Source: Saccharomonospora marina XMU15 (lineage in GTDB: Bacteria; Actinomycetota; Actinomycetes; Mycobacteriales; Pseudonocardiaceae). Taken from it: a stretch of 64,000 nt of DNA. The position numbers and the translations under genes are program-made. The DNA is taken from the NCBI RefSeq assembly GCF_000244955.1, contig NZ_CM001439.1, positions 3,204,385-3,268,384 of the forward strand, in the 5' to 3' direction. This document shows positions 21,087-29,850 of the stretch, piece after piece; the stretch's first letter is position 1; each line of letters opens with the position of its first letter. Under the pieces are notes generated by a model that was not told the DNA's origin, searched no databases, and saw nothing but the letters and a program-made list of their open reading frames with translations.

Positions 21087-22079
21087 TCAGCTCTCCTTGA
21101 TCGTCGAGCGCGGGTCGAGCAGCGCGAGCGCGACGTCCACGGCGAGGTTCACCAGCAGCACCGCGGTGCCGTACACCAGGACGATGCCCTGCACCAGCGG
21201 GTAGTCCTTGGCGATGATCGACTCGATGATCGTGGTGCCCAGTCCCGGCCAGGCGAAGACGTTCTCCACGAGCACGGTTCCCGCCACCATCGCGCTCAGC
21301 AGCAGACCGCCAACCGTGATCGTCGCCGTCAGCGCGTTCGGCAGCGCGTGTCTGAAGTAGACGAGCCGGTCGGGAAGGCGCTTGGCCCGTGCCGTGCGGA
21401 TGTAGTCCGCCTCCAGCACGGTCAGCGTCTCCACCCGCAGCAGCCTGGCCAGCACCGCGGTGGGCCCGACCGCCAGCGCGAGCACCGGCAGCACGTACGA
21501 GCCGGGCCCGGAGCGCCCGGCGACCGGCAGCCAGCCGAGCTTGACCCCGAACACGTACACCAGTCCGACGGCGAGCAGGAACTCCGGCACGGCACCGAGC
21601 ACCACGCTCGTGGACGTGAAGGCCAGCTCGGTGTTGCGGCGCCTGCCGCGCCGGGTGAGCACGGCCATCCCGACGCCGACCGGGACGGACACGACCACCG
21701 CGATCAGGAACGCGTAGCCCGCCAGCTCCAGCGTGGCGGGCAGCCGGTCCCCGATCACCTGCGACACCGGCAGCCCGGTGCCCACCGATGTCCCGGTGTC
21801 GCCGGAGAACAGTCCGCCCAGGTAGTGCACGTACTGCAGCCACAGCGGCCGGTCAAGTCCCAGTGCCGCGCGGCGGGCCTGCACCAGCTCAGGCGATGCG
21901 GTGGGTCCCAGTGCCACCCGAACCGGGTCGCCCGGGATCAGGTGGATCATCAGGAACGCCGCCGTCACCAGCACCCACACCGAGATCAGCAACCGGGCCA
22001 GCCTGCGTGCCGCGAAGCGTGCCCAGGCGTTGCCCGCCACCGGGTGTGGGCGACGGACCCCGGCGGGAAAGGCGGTCAT
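21087..22079 (-). CDS. ABC peptide importer permease (DppB-like)
   Basis: This 330-residue permease has the DppB N-terminal helix (LLISVWVLVTAAFLMIHLIP, then GDPVRVALG), which marks the B-type subunit. A periplasmic loop precedes five more helices, and the cytoplasmic EAA loop reads YIRTARAKRLPDRLVYFRHA. It would pair with the permease half of the downstream fusion protein to form the channel. The start is an ATG at 22079; the gene is 13 bases downstream of the binding-protein gene in the same operon. Confidence 0.92.
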   Translation of the reverse strand: MTAFPAGVRRPHPVAGNAWARFAARRLARLLISVWVLVTAAFLMIHLIPGDPVRVALGPTASPELVQARRAALGLDRPLWLQYVHYLGGLFSGDTGTSVGTGLPVSQVIGDRLPATLELAGYAFLIAVVVSVPVGVGMAVLTRRGRRRNTELAFTSTSVVLGAVPEFLLAVGLVYVFGVKLGWLPVAGRSGPGSYVLPVLALAVGPTAVLARLLRVETLTVLEADYIRTARAKRLPDRLVYFRHALPNALTATITVGGLLLSAMVAGTVLVENVFAWPGLGTTIIESIIAKDYPLVQGIVLVYGTAVLLVNLAVDVALALLDPRSTIKES

Positions 22080-22092
22080 GCCGGGCCCCCGT

Positions 22093-23673
22093 TCAGCCGA
22101 GCATCCGGATCGAGCTGGGCGCCACGCTGCCTTCCGTCAGCACGAAGGTCGCCCCGCCCGCGAACAGCGGGCGGTTGGTGTTGGCGAACGGCACCACGTC
22201 GAGGTCGCCGACCACTGCCTGCTCAGCCTCGGCCCAGGAGTCGCAGCCGTCGGCGCCGGTGGCTTGCGAGGCCCGCTCCACGGCGGCGGTGTAGTCGGGG
22301 TTGTCGATGAAGGAGAAGTTGTTGCCTTCGGGTGGCGTCGCGCCCGACAGGAACGGCACGAGCTGGGTCGGCAGGGTCACGTTCAGCGGGAGGAACGCGG
22401 CGTGCCACGTGCCCTGCCCGGCGGCGACGACCTGTTCGACCTGCGTGTCGGGCCCGCCCCGCAACTCGACTTCCACGCCGACCGCGCGCCAGGAACGCTG
22501 CACCAGTTCCGCGGCCGACTGCATCGGCGCGCCCAGCTTGCTGGGGTAGTAAAGCGTCATCGACAGCCGCTTGCCGTCCTTGGTGCGGATGCCGCCCGGC
22601 CCGGGCGTCCAGCCGGCCTCGTCGAGCGCGGCGGCCGCCGCCTCGGCGTCGTGCTCGGGAAGTGACGGCGCGGCGTCCTCGCACGGCCCCATCCCGGTGG
22701 CGACCAGCCCGGAAGGCGGCTCCCCCATCCCGCCCGTGATGACGTTGGCGAGTTCGCTCAGGTCCAGCGCCTGGGTGAGCGCCCTGCGCACCTGCGCCTG
22801 CTCGGCTGGCATCCCGGGTTTCTGGTTGAACCACAGCTCGCCGAGCACGGCCACGACGTCGCGCCGCAGCAGTTGCTGTGCCTCCAGCCGCCGCCGGTCC
22901 GGACCGATCACCGAGCCCGCGTTGACCTCACCGGAGGCCAGCAGGTTGGCCGCGGTGGTCTCGTTCGGCACCACCCGGAGCACGACCTTGTCCGGAAGGC
23001 CGCGCTGGTCCGGCTTCCAGTCGCCGGGGCCCCACGCGTAGTCCTCGCGCCGGTCCAGTGTGTAGTGATCTCCCGCGACGGCCTCGGTCACGGTGAACAT
23101 CCCGGTGCCCGCGCCGCCCTGCTTGAGCAGGTCACGGTTGTCCAGACCGCGCTCGCACACGATCGGCAGGCTGCCGATGTTGCGGGCCAGAAACGGGTCC
23201 GGCGAGGGCGCGGCGACAGTGACGGTGCGGGCCGCGTCGTCGGCGGTGGCCTTCGCGCCCGGCGGCACGTACAGCCCGACCACCGCCGCCGCGTTCTCCA
23301 CATCACCCACGAAGTTGATGTTGTCGGCCACTGTGGTCGCGGTGAGCGGGCGGCCGTCGGCGCAGCTTAGGCCATCCCGCAAGGTGAACGTGGCCTCGGT
23401 GGTGCTCGCCTCCCACTGCCCGGCGAGCCCGGCGACGAGTTCGCCGTTCTCGTCGACGTGCAGCAGCGGGTCGTAGAGGAAGCGGTTGACCTGCATGGTC
23501 ACCGAGAGCGTGGAGAAGTGCGGGTCGAGGTTGCCCGGGTCCGTGCCGAGCACCATCGTGAACGTCTTGCCGTCCACGAAGTTCTGCCCGCCCTGCGCTC
23601 CGCCGGAGCCTGCGCACGCGGCGAGGGTCACGGCGAGCACACCGGCCGTGGCGATGGTCAGCACCGATTTCAT
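22093..23673 (-). CDS. Peptide-binding lipoprotein of the ABC importer (SBP family 5)
   Basis: This 526-residue extracytoplasmic lipoprotein has a short basic N-terminus (MKSVLTIATAG), a hydrophobic core and a lipobox (LAVTLAACAGS), so the mature protein is anchored through Cys. The mature N-terminus (TFTMVLGTDPGNLDPHFS) is the typical SBP-5 lead, and the length fits the family. It is first in the series of nine minus-strand genes and probably defines the transported peptide. ATG 23673 was chosen because it opens directly into the signal peptide; the longer frame to 23754 does not. Confidence 0.92.
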   Translation of the reverse strand: MKSVLTIATAGVLAVTLAACAGSGGAQGGQNFVDGKTFTMVLGTDPGNLDPHFSTLSVTMQVNRFLYDPLLHVDENGELVAGLAGQWEASTTEATFTLRDGLSCADGRPLTATTVADNINFVGDVENAAAVVGLYVPPGAKATADDAARTVTVAAPSPDPFLARNIGSLPIVCERGLDNRDLLKQGGAGTGMFTVTEAVAGDHYTLDRREDYAWGPGDWKPDQRGLPDKVVLRVVPNETTAANLLASGEVNAGSVIGPDRRRLEAQQLLRRDVVAVLGELWFNQKPGMPAEQAQVRRALTQALDLSELANVITGGMGEPPSGLVATGMGPCEDAAPSLPEHDAEAAAAALDEAGWTPGPGGIRTKDGKRLSMTLYYPSKLGAPMQSAAELVQRSWRAVGVEVELRGGPDTQVEQVVAAGQGTWHAAFLPLNVTLPTQLVPFLSGATPPEGNNFSFIDNPDYTAAVERASQATGADGCDSWAEAEQAVVGDLDVVPFANTNRPLFAGGATFVLTEGSVAPSSIRMLG

Positions 23674-23808
23674 GACGCCTCCAGCTCCAACGGGTTCTTG
23701 GAGCAGGAGCCTGCCGACGCGCGACGGCGTTGTCTTTGTCCGACTCGACCACAAATCGGGGGCCGGTTCGTCGGCTCGTCCGAACGCGGCGGCTCGGCCG
23801 CCGGGTGG

Positions 23809-24222
23809 CTACTCGATGACCGTGCGCACGGGCGTGCCGAGTTCGACGGTGCGGCTCACGGTGCAGAGTTTGTCGTGCGAGAGCGCGACCGTGCGGGGCA
23901 GCATCGCGCGAGCCGCGTCGCCCTGCTCGCCGTCGGGGAAGCGCACGGCGAAGGTCACGCTGAGGTTCTCCATCCGGTTGCCGGACTCCCTGTCCGACAC
24001 CTTGTCCCCGCTGACCGTCACGGTGAACGAGGTCGGCTCGGTTCTTCTGCTGGTCGCGATGTCGGTGTCGATGGCCGTGCAGCCGCCGATCGCGGCGAGC
24101 AGCAGCTCGACCGGGCTGAAGTCCTCACCACCGAACGCGATCGTGGCGCCGCGCTCGTTGTGCGCCACGTACCGTCCTGCCGCCACTCGCTCGATACGCA
24201 CCGACCTGGGCTCTGTCGTCAT
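23809..24222 (-). CDS. OsmC/Ohr-family protein
   Basis: This 137-residue OsmC-like protein has a Cys in LLAAIGGCTAIDTDI and a second in HDKLCTVSRTV, the pair that forms the thiol-peroxidase site in OsmC/Ohr proteins. The N-terminal beta hairpin (RIERVAAGRYVAHNERGATI) and central helix (DFSPVELLLAAIG) are present. It probably detoxifies organic hydroperoxides or acts on a related thiol substrate in the cytoplasm. It is monocistronic, about 135 bases upstream of the transporter operon on the same strand. ATG 24222 starts just before the fold. Confidence 0.85.
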   Translation of the reverse strand: MTTEPRSVRIERVAAGRYVAHNERGATIAFGGEDFSPVELLLAAIGGCTAIDTDIATSRRTEPTSFTVTVSGDKVSDRESGNRMENLSVTFAVRFPDGEQGDAARAMLPRTVALSHDKLCTVSRTVELGTPVRTVIE

Positions 24223-24383
24223 GCCTGCGAAACTACCCCGCACCCGCGGCAGCGGGTTCCACCGTCGCCAGCAGCTCGGCCCGCTGCCTGCGATAGGTCG
24301 CCACGGCGGCCGTGTTCACCATCGCGGGCGACCCGGACGGGCTCGTGGCGAGTGCCCGCCCGACGGCGGCCGGGCGGCCCCGT

Positions 24384-24638
24384 TCACTCCCGGTAGAGGA
24401 CGAGGTGCTCGTGGTAGAGGACGCCGTCGCGAACGTCGCCGGTGGCGGTGAAGCCGGTGTCGTCGACGTAGTCGATGTGGTTGCCCGTGACGGTGTAGCT
24501 GCCCGTGTAGGCGCTCTTGCGGTTGCCGCGGGCCTCGTCGTAGCGGCCGTCGGGACGTAGTTCCTGGCGGATGTGGCCGTCCGCGGTGACCCACATGCCG
24601 ACGAACGGGTGCGGTGCGGTGTCCTTGCCGTTGTTCAT
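24384..24638 (-). CDS. Small Atu4866-like protein
   Basis: This 84-residue protein resembles the Atu4866-type small beta-barrel family of unknown function. Diagnostic stretches are FVGMWVTADGHIRQEL, DGRYDEARGNRKSAYTGSY, TGNHIDYVDDTGFTA and VLYHEHLVLYRE. In some genomes such proteins sit near antibiotic-biosynthesis monooxygenase-like genes, but none is adjacent here. ATG 24638 is chosen because the conserved part starts soon after it. Confidence 0.75.
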   Translation of the reverse strand: MNNGKDTAPHPFVGMWVTADGHIRQELRPDGRYDEARGNRKSAYTGSYTVTGNHIDYVDDTGFTATGDVRDGVLYHEHLVLYRE

Positions 24639-24716
24639 GGCTCCAGGATCGCCGGCGCCGCAGGAGTCGACCAGGGCGCGCTCACCCTGGGAGCCGCGCA
24701 CCCTGCCTCGCCCGGG

Positions 24717-25316
24717 TCATCGGGACTGCAGCGCGTCCAGCGCGATGGCCTGCGCGAGCAGCAGCCTGCGGTCCAGGGCCGGATCGTCGATGTGGAGCAG
24801 GTAGTGGTCGCGGAAGCGGGTCTTCTTCTCGAACACCGCGACGGTCTCGCCGCCGCGGACGAAGTCGAAGTGATACATCCACGGAAACGGCAGGTCGCCG
24901 ACCCACGGCAGGAAGTCCCAGATCCGGCGAAACAGCGCCATGGCCATGCTGCGCTCGCTGATGTCCACCGGCTCGGCGCCGGACTGGTCGAGCTGCCACG
25001 TGGAGCGCAGCAGCGACTTGCCGAACTTCTTGCCGAAGTAACCCAGCGACCGCCCTTGCGCATCCGTCACGTCGTAGGCGCTGGCAAGGTCGATGACCTT
25101 GCGCGCCTTGAATGCCCCGAGCACCGCCTGCTTGCTCTCATCGGTGTAGAGCGTGACGTGCTCCTTGAAGGCCATGCGCTTCTGTTCCACGAAGGCGACG
25201 AGCTGGCCAGGCTGCCCCCGGCCGTCGTCGGCGAACACCTCGTAGCGGTTGACCATCATCGTGATCCGCTGGTGCACGTGGAACCGCTGCTGCGCCTGTA
25301 GCTGCTGAACGAGCAT
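24717..25316 (-). CDS. LURP-one/scramblase-like (Tubby-fold) protein
   Basis: This 199-residue protein has the LURP-one-related look: a beta-rich barrel with strands QQRFHVHQRITMMVNRYEVF, RMAFKEHVTLYTDE, AYDVTDAQGRSLGYFGKKFG and VAVFEKKTRFRDHYLLHID. A Trp/Pro-rich insertion (FLPWVGDLPFPWMYHFDFV) may touch the membrane. The start ATG 25316 gives a sensible N-terminus (MLVQQLQAQQ); longer frames add only GC-rich shadow sequence. The function of bacterial members is not established. It is the last apparently intact chromosomal gene before the mobile-element remnants that begin the acquired island. Confidence 0.7.
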   Translation of the reverse strand: MLVQQLQAQQRFHVHQRITMMVNRYEVFADDGRGQPGQLVAFVEQKRMAFKEHVTLYTDESKQAVLGAFKARKVIDLASAYDVTDAQGRSLGYFGKKFGKSLLRSTWQLDQSGAEPVDISERSMAMALFRRIWDFLPWVGDLPFPWMYHFDFVRGGETVAVFEKKTRFRDHYLLHIDDPALDRRLLLAQAIALDALQSR

Positions 25317-25640
25317 GCAACCCCCATCGACGTTCGACGCCACCGTGGTGCGGCACGTGGCGAGAAGTATCCCACGCGACCCAAGTGCCGCCCCGCGTGA
25401 CCGCAGGCGGGGGAAACGTCGCAGCGTAGCTCGACGAACCGACGACTGACCTACCGCACGCAGGACATCAGCGAGCCAGACCAACGCATAGGAGACCGAA
25501 CTGTCCGGATCTTCGACCGTCTATCGAGTATTGAGCCCTTTCTACGCTTTTCTACTCGGAGCCGGTGTAGATGACATACCTACACCAAGAAGGCGAATCG
25601 TCACCGGCCTTGCGGACCGGCTTCGGTCTCAGACCAGCGC
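25317..25640. other. Non-coding border between chromosomal arm and island
   Basis: About 320 bases without a supportable gene. GC content drops locally around 25,500-25,590. The only structure seen is the inverted repeat at 25564-25586. No tRNA gene was recognised here, although such a border is where one might expect an integration site. Confidence 0.5.
25564..25586. repeat. Inverted repeat GGTGTAG-N9-CTACACC
   Basis: Two perfect 7-base arms (25564-25570 and 25580-25586) are separated by ATGACATAC. The AT-rich centre resembles an operator or the core of a recombination site. Its position just outside the integrase remnant makes either reading possible. Confidence 0.35.
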
Positions 25641-25880
25641 CGGTCGCGCCGGGACCTCACCCCAGCCGAGTACGAGTGCGCGCAATTCTCTCAACAACCG
25701 CCACGCCGCGGGAGTCCGGGCGCGTGTTGTTGCACCAGTCGCACCACTCCATGTGGGCGAACTACACCTCGGTGAGTGTGTTGAACGGGCCGTCCCTGTG
25801 GACGACCTCGGTCCTCAGCAGGCCGACGATCGATTCCGCCGTGGCGTTGTCCTGGGCCAGGGAAGCGGGCGCCAACCCGT
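25640..25880 (-). pseudogene. IS3-family transposase (orfB) C-terminal remnant
   Basis: Read on the minus strand, this stretch gives LAQDNATAESIVGLLRTEVV, then HRDGPFNTLTEV, an in-frame stop, and FAHMEWCDWCNNTRPDSRG. It is the end of an IS3-type integrase-core transposase, whose normal form is (N)AxAES...LYKTE...RGPW...EFATLEWVDWFN. The in-frame stop and the missing upstream catalytic part show it is dead. It marks the left border of the NRPS island. Confidence 0.7.
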
Positions 25881-25944
25881 GACGGTCCAGAGATCGGCTG
25901 CGTTAGCTCAATCCATGACAATGTCGATGAGTACACTCTCGGCC

Positions 25945-26530
25945 ATGCTCAGAGCTAACGCTGCGCGCTGGCGTGGCTCCATTCGGCAGCGCGGAGGATC
26001 GCTGCAGGTCCGCCTTTCGCCCGCAGACCGAAGTAGAAACCACCGGAGCCGGACCCGCCGACATCCGCTGAGGCTGCCCGGTTAGGTCGAGGACGCGTTC
26101 CGCATGGCTGACGACTGGGGCACCCTCGTCCGGCTCGCCATGACCGCCTGCATGCGGCGCGGCGAACTGGTCCGTCTGCGTTTGTCCCGTATCGACCTCG
26201 ATGCTCAGGTGATCGACCCACGTCGTAGCTGGGTCGGAGTTCGGGAGAAGGGCACCAAGACCCGCCAGAACCGTCGCATCGTCCTCGGCACCGAGACGGT
26301 TGGCCTGCCGGGACAACACGAGAGCCGCGTAACGTCTCGAGTCGAGTCGATCGGCGTCGCCTGCACCGACGACCTGTTTGCCTTCTGTGGCGGCAAGACG
26401 CCCGACCACAGCGAGCCCTGCTCCCCCAACGCGGTCACCCAGCGATTCTTCGAAGAACGGCTTGAAGGCCTGCTGGATCTGCTCGGCTTCCGCGTCGGCG
26501 CCACCGTCGCGACGCTCCCGATGGAGTCCG
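25945..26530 (+). pseudogene. Truncated tyrosine-recombinase (phage-type integrase) remnant
   Basis: The N-terminal part reads RWRGSIRQRGGSLQVRL, matching the start of actinobacterial integrases, then frame is lost near 26030. From 26104 the catalytic domain resumes with WGTLVRLAMTACMRRGELVR, RIDLDAQVID, KGTKTRQNRRIVL and CSPNAVTQRFFEE. The expected HxxR and catalytic Tyr at the C-terminus are absent; the frame instead ends in the start of the MFS gene. This is a decayed integrase, evidence that the island's left edge was once an integrative element. Confidence 0.7.
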
Positions 26531-26534
26531 TTCC

Positions 26535-27773
26535 ATGACCGTCGTCGGATCGCTGGCGCCCCTTCGATACGCACCGTTCCGTTGGCTACTCACCGGCCGA
26601 ACGGTCAGCGTGTTCGGTAGCTCGATCGCCCCGATTGCGCTGGCGTTCTCGGTGCTCGACCTCACCGGCTCAGTAAGCGATCTCGGCGTGGTCGTTGGAG
26701 CCCGAGCCCTTGCGACACTCGCGTTCGTGCTCGCCGGCGGCGTGATCGCCGACCGGTTGCCCCGCCACCGTGTGATGGTCATGGCCGCCACCCTGGCCGC
26801 GGTTAGCCAGGCCATGCTCGCCGTACTGATCATCACCGGCAGCGCCACCATCCCGCTGCTGGTGGTGCTCGCTTTCGCAAACGGCATGGCCGGGGCGTTC
26901 GCGCTTCCCGCCGCCGCGGCACTACTTCCGCAGACTGTGCCCCCGCAAATCCGCCAGCATGCCAACGGGCTCAGCCGGCTCGGCTTCAACGGCGCTATGG
27001 TCAGCGGCTCGGCGGCCGGAGGGGTACTGGTGACCCTCTCCGGTCCAGGGTGGGGTCTGGCGGTCAACGCTGCCACATTCACCGCCGCAGCTGTCTGCTT
27101 TGCACTGGTGCGGGTGGCCGCCACAAGAGACAAGAGTGCGCCACCACGCGACGTCCTGCGTGAACTGCGCGAAGGATGGACGGAATTCGTCGGACACAGC
27201 TGGCTGCGGCGGGTGGTTGCCGCCTCCATGATCATTAATGCGGTCTTCCACGGGTCCGTCATGGTGCTGGGGCCCGCCGTGGCCGACCAGACCATCGGCC
27301 GCGGTGCCTGGGGACTGGTACTCGCCGCCTGGGCCGCCGGTATGGCGCTGGGCGCTGTGATCGCTATGCGACTGCGGGTGCGCCGGCTCCTGCTGGCCGG
27401 AGTGACCGGCATGTTCCTCAATGTCCCGCTCATGCTCGGTCTCGCACTGACCCCGCAGGCGTTGCTGCTGCTGGCCGCCGCCGCGCTGCTCGCGGGCATC
27501 GCCATCGGACAGTTCGGAGTCGCGTGGGAGACCACCATGCAGGAACACATTCCCCCAGAGAAACTCGCCCGGGTCTACTCCTACGACCTGCTTGGCGGTC
27601 TCTTGGCCGTGCCCGCAGGCCAAGTAGCCGCCGGCCCTGTCGCCGACGCCATAGGCACCGGGCCGGCACTGCTGTGCGCCGCCGGCATCCTGGCCCTGGC
27701 GGTAGGCGCAATGGTCGGCCATAACGACGTGCGGCGGGTGGAGCACCGACCACTTGCGTCGACTGCCCAATGA
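26535..27773 (+). CDS. MFS transporter, likely product exporter
   Basis: This 412-residue, about 12-helix major-facilitator protein opens with LRYAPFRWLLTGRTVSVFGS and SIAPIALAFSVLDLTGS. It carries the loop 2-3 motif VIADRLPRHRVMV and a late GVAWETTMQEHIP segment of the EntS/tetracycline-exporter-like drug and siderophore exporters. It is the first intact gene of the island, transcribed toward the biosynthetic genes, so export of the peptide and self-protection are the likely roles. ATG 26535 overlaps the end of the integrase remnant frame (ATGA), so the present promoter may lie inside that remnant. Confidence 0.85.
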   Translation: MTVVGSLAPLRYAPFRWLLTGRTVSVFGSSIAPIALAFSVLDLTGSVSDLGVVVGARALATLAFVLAGGVIADRLPRHRVMVMAATLAAVSQAMLAVLIITGSATIPLLVVLAFANGMAGAFALPAAAALLPQTVPPQIRQHANGLSRLGFNGAMVSGSAAGGVLVTLSGPGWGLAVNAATFTAAAVCFALVRVAATRDKSAPPRDVLRELREGWTEFVGHSWLRRVVAASMIINAVFHGSVMVLGPAVADQTIGRGAWGLVLAAWAAGMALGAVIAMRLRVRRLLLAGVTGMFLNVPLMLGLALTPQALLLLAAAALLAGIAIGQFGVAWETTMQEHIPPEKLARVYSYDLLGGLLAVPAGQVAAGPVADAIGTGPALLCAAGILALAVGAMVGHNDVRRVEHRPLASTAQ

Positions 27774-28353
27774 GCAGCCGCCGCGGACTCGGTCTGCACA
27801 TCGCCGGCGTGTGCACGGCCGCCACCCGACCACCGAACGGCTCTCAGCGGCCGAGTCCGAAGCCGGCCTACCTACCCGCTCGCTGTTCGCCGACCAACTG
27901 CGGGCGCGCTCCGACAGTGTCAAGGCACACGCCTGCGAGGAAACGTACTCGCTGCCGACCAGCCAAGCCGGTGCCCGACACAGCAAACTCCACCCGCCCG
28001 CATCCCGAGATTCGCGGCGCCGTGAAACGACCCGGCGCTGCCCCAATGCCCCTCACCGAGCGCGGAGCCCTCCTGCGTGCCCCGCCGGATACGAGGCGCC
28101 TGACCATCGACACCGCCGGGCGCGGCACATGGGACAACCCGCCGAGGTCGGAAGAACAGTGCACATCCTGCTTCGGCGAGGACTGGTCTGCCCGGCCGGG
28201 CCGGGAACCCGGAGGTATGAGGTGAGCCGCCGCAACATCCTGAACGCTGGTCAAGCACATGTTGACAGCGAAACTCAGGACCCCGCGATTCGTCGCACCC
28301 GAGCGCCCGTCCACTCATCCGCCTTACCGTAGAAAGGTTCGTCAACCCCCAAA
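27774..28353. other. 580-bp stretch without a recognisable gene
   Basis: Several overlapping open frames exist on both strands, but none gives a recognisable product and all show unbalanced composition (runs of Arg/Pro/Ala). A usable ribosome-binding site (GAAAGG at about 28332) belongs to the carbamoyltransferase start. It may be decayed sequence with the promoter of the following gene near its right end. Confidence 0.4.
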
Positions 28354-29286
28354 ATGCGAAACCTGATCTCACTCACTGACCTCAACTCCGCCGAGCTCGA
28401 GTATCTCGTCGCGCGCGCCGTCTACATCGGCCGCGACGGCGCCCGGGCCAAGAGCCTCGCTGACCGAGCCGTCGGCCTCTACTTCAGCAAATCCTCCACC
28501 CGGACTCGTACGTCGTTCTGGGCCGGCGCCGCCCGGCTCGGCGCCCACACCATCGCCTACGGACCCGACGATCTCCAGCTCGTCACCGGCGAGACGCTCC
28601 AGGACACTGCCCGCGTCCTGTCTCAGTACCTCGACGCCCTGGTCGTACGGACCAACGGCCCCATCGGGGATATGCGCAGCCTGAGCGCGAATGCCTCCCT
28701 CTCCGTCGTCAACGCACTCAGCGAGTGCGAACATCCCACCCAGGCGATCGCTGACCTGGCGACGATCGCCGAGGAATTCGGCTCCCTCGCCGGGCGACAC
28801 GTGCTGTGTGTCGGCGAGGGCAACAGCTCGGCCACGGCACTGGCCTACGCCGCCGCCCTCACCCCCGGGTTGCGACTCACCCTGCTGTGCCCGGACGGCT
28901 ATGGAGTCCCCGAGAACGTCCTGGAAACCGTCGAGCGGCTGGGTGCCGACTGCGCCCAGGTGGCGCAGTACACCGACATCAACCGGGTCCGCGGCACAGT
29001 GGACGCCATTTACACCAGCCGCTGGCAGACCATGGGTGTACCGAAGGAGGACGCCGACTGGCTGAGGGCGTTCGAGGGGTTCCGCATCGACGAGGAGTTC
29101 GTCGCCAAGGTCGCGTCCCCACATACCGTGTTCCTGCACGACCTGCCCGCAGTACGTGGCCAAGAGGTAAGCGACGATGTGCTCGACGGCGCACGCAGCC
29201 GAGCCTGGCGGCAGGCACGCCACAAGATGACGGCGGCCATGTCTGTACTGGAATGGTGCATCACCGGCACCGAGCACGTGCACTGA
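28354..29286 (+). CDS. Ornithine-carbamoyltransferase-like enzyme with altered substrate loop
   Basis: This 310-residue member of the aspartate/ornithine carbamoyltransferase family retains all carbamoyl-phosphate residues: STRTR at 48-52, Arg99 (LVVRT) and HPTQ at 127-130. The amino-acid-binding loop is HDLPAVRGQEV (His262-Asp263) where ornithine enzymes have HCLP, so the Cys that contacts ornithine is replaced by Asp. The RxxxxQAxxK end (RAWRQARHK) is OTC-like rather than ATCase-like. In the island it probably carbamoylates an unusual amine, for example the 3-amino group of 2,3-diaminobutyrate or another diamino acid. The start follows GAAAGG. It is unlikely to be the arginine-pathway enzyme. 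Confidence 0.85.
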   Translation: MRNLISLTDLNSAELEYLVARAVYIGRDGARAKSLADRAVGLYFSKSSTRTRTSFWAGAARLGAHTIAYGPDDLQLVTGETLQDTARVLSQYLDALVVRTNGPIGDMRSLSANASLSVVNALSECEHPTQAIADLATIAEEFGSLAGRHVLCVGEGNSSATALAYAAALTPGLRLTLLCPDGYGVPENVLETVERLGADCAQVAQYTDINRVRGTVDAIYTSRWQTMGVPKEDADWLRAFEGFRIDEEFVAKVASPHTVFLHDLPAVRGQEVSDDVLDGARSRAWRQARHKMTAAMSVLEWCITGTEHVH

Positions 29287-29339
29287 GCGACCCGTCGTCA
29301 CGTGCTCGCATCGCCCTGGTTCGGGACTGTCAGATTTCT

Positions 29340-29450
29340 TTCCCGTGTAGCCGTCGGTGTTCAGTCGCTGGTTTGAGGGGACGATGCGCCCGGCGAAGGT
29401 GATGGCGAAGCGTTCAGCGTTTCGTGCGCTTCGCCCACCTCGCTGGGCCC
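29340..29450 (-). pseudogene. Possible IS256-family transposase C-terminal remnant
   Basis: On the minus strand the sequence reads ETLNAFAITFAGRIVPSNQ, resembling the last residues of IS256/mutator-type transposases (LNAFAITFxxR). Nothing upstream of it on that strand continues the transposase. It abuts the condensation-domain fossil at 29590-29850. This is a short match, so confidence is low. Confidence 0.4.
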
Positions 29451-29589
29451 CGTCCCGGTGAGTCGAGGGATCGGGCCCCAGCTTGCTGGGCTTCAGGGCT
29501 CGGCGAACTCGGCGAACCTCTCGGCTGCGGCGCCTTGCGGTAGCGTGTCCGTCGCTGACCTTGACGTGCAGAGCTGGCGATGGAGATCA

Positions 29590-29850
29590 CCGGATGTCCG
29601 CGACCAGCGGGCAGTGGCACCACTGGCTCATGTCGTCGCGCAGCATACCTGCCGACCGACGGTCGCAGGCGATGTGACGCACGACGACCAGCAGCAACGC
29701 CGCCTCGCTGCCGACGAAAGCGTTGCCCGCGATGGGATCTGGCTCGTCAGGTTCAACGGCACGTGCGTGGCAGTGGACAGGGCGCCAGTCAGCTCACTGA
29801 TGTTGACCCGCGGCAGCGACAGCTCGATTGACAGGGCGTCCACTATGGAT
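29590..29850 (-). pseudogene. NRPS condensation-domain fossil
   Basis: Read on the minus strand, the sequence gives LSIELSLPRVNISELTGALS, ATHVPLNLTSQIPSRATL, then after a one-base frame change VGSEAALLLVVVRHIACD and RRSAGMLRDDMS. This is the middle of a condensation domain. The intact form in this cluster is [13 protein letters not shown], then [12 protein letters not shown], then [11 protein letters not shown]. The HHxxxDG motif has become RHIACDR, and the frame is broken, so it is inactive. It lies in the plus-strand half of the island, far from the two NRPS genes, and shows that another NRPS module once stood here. Confidence 0.7.

Noticed and set aside
19186-21843. An 885-codon open frame on the minus strand
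   Set aside because: It is another frame over the permease-ATPase and DppB genes, which show clear transporter motifs in their own frames; it reads as Arg/Gly/Ala repeats.
25317-25640. tRNA gene as integration site
   Set aside because: No cloverleaf, anticodon arm or CCA-like end could be found near the integrase remnant.
29287-29589. An independent gene between the carbamoyltransferase and the condensation fossil
   Set aside because: Open frames here do not match anything, and part resembles an IS256 tail on the minus strand; it is listed only as a possible remnant.
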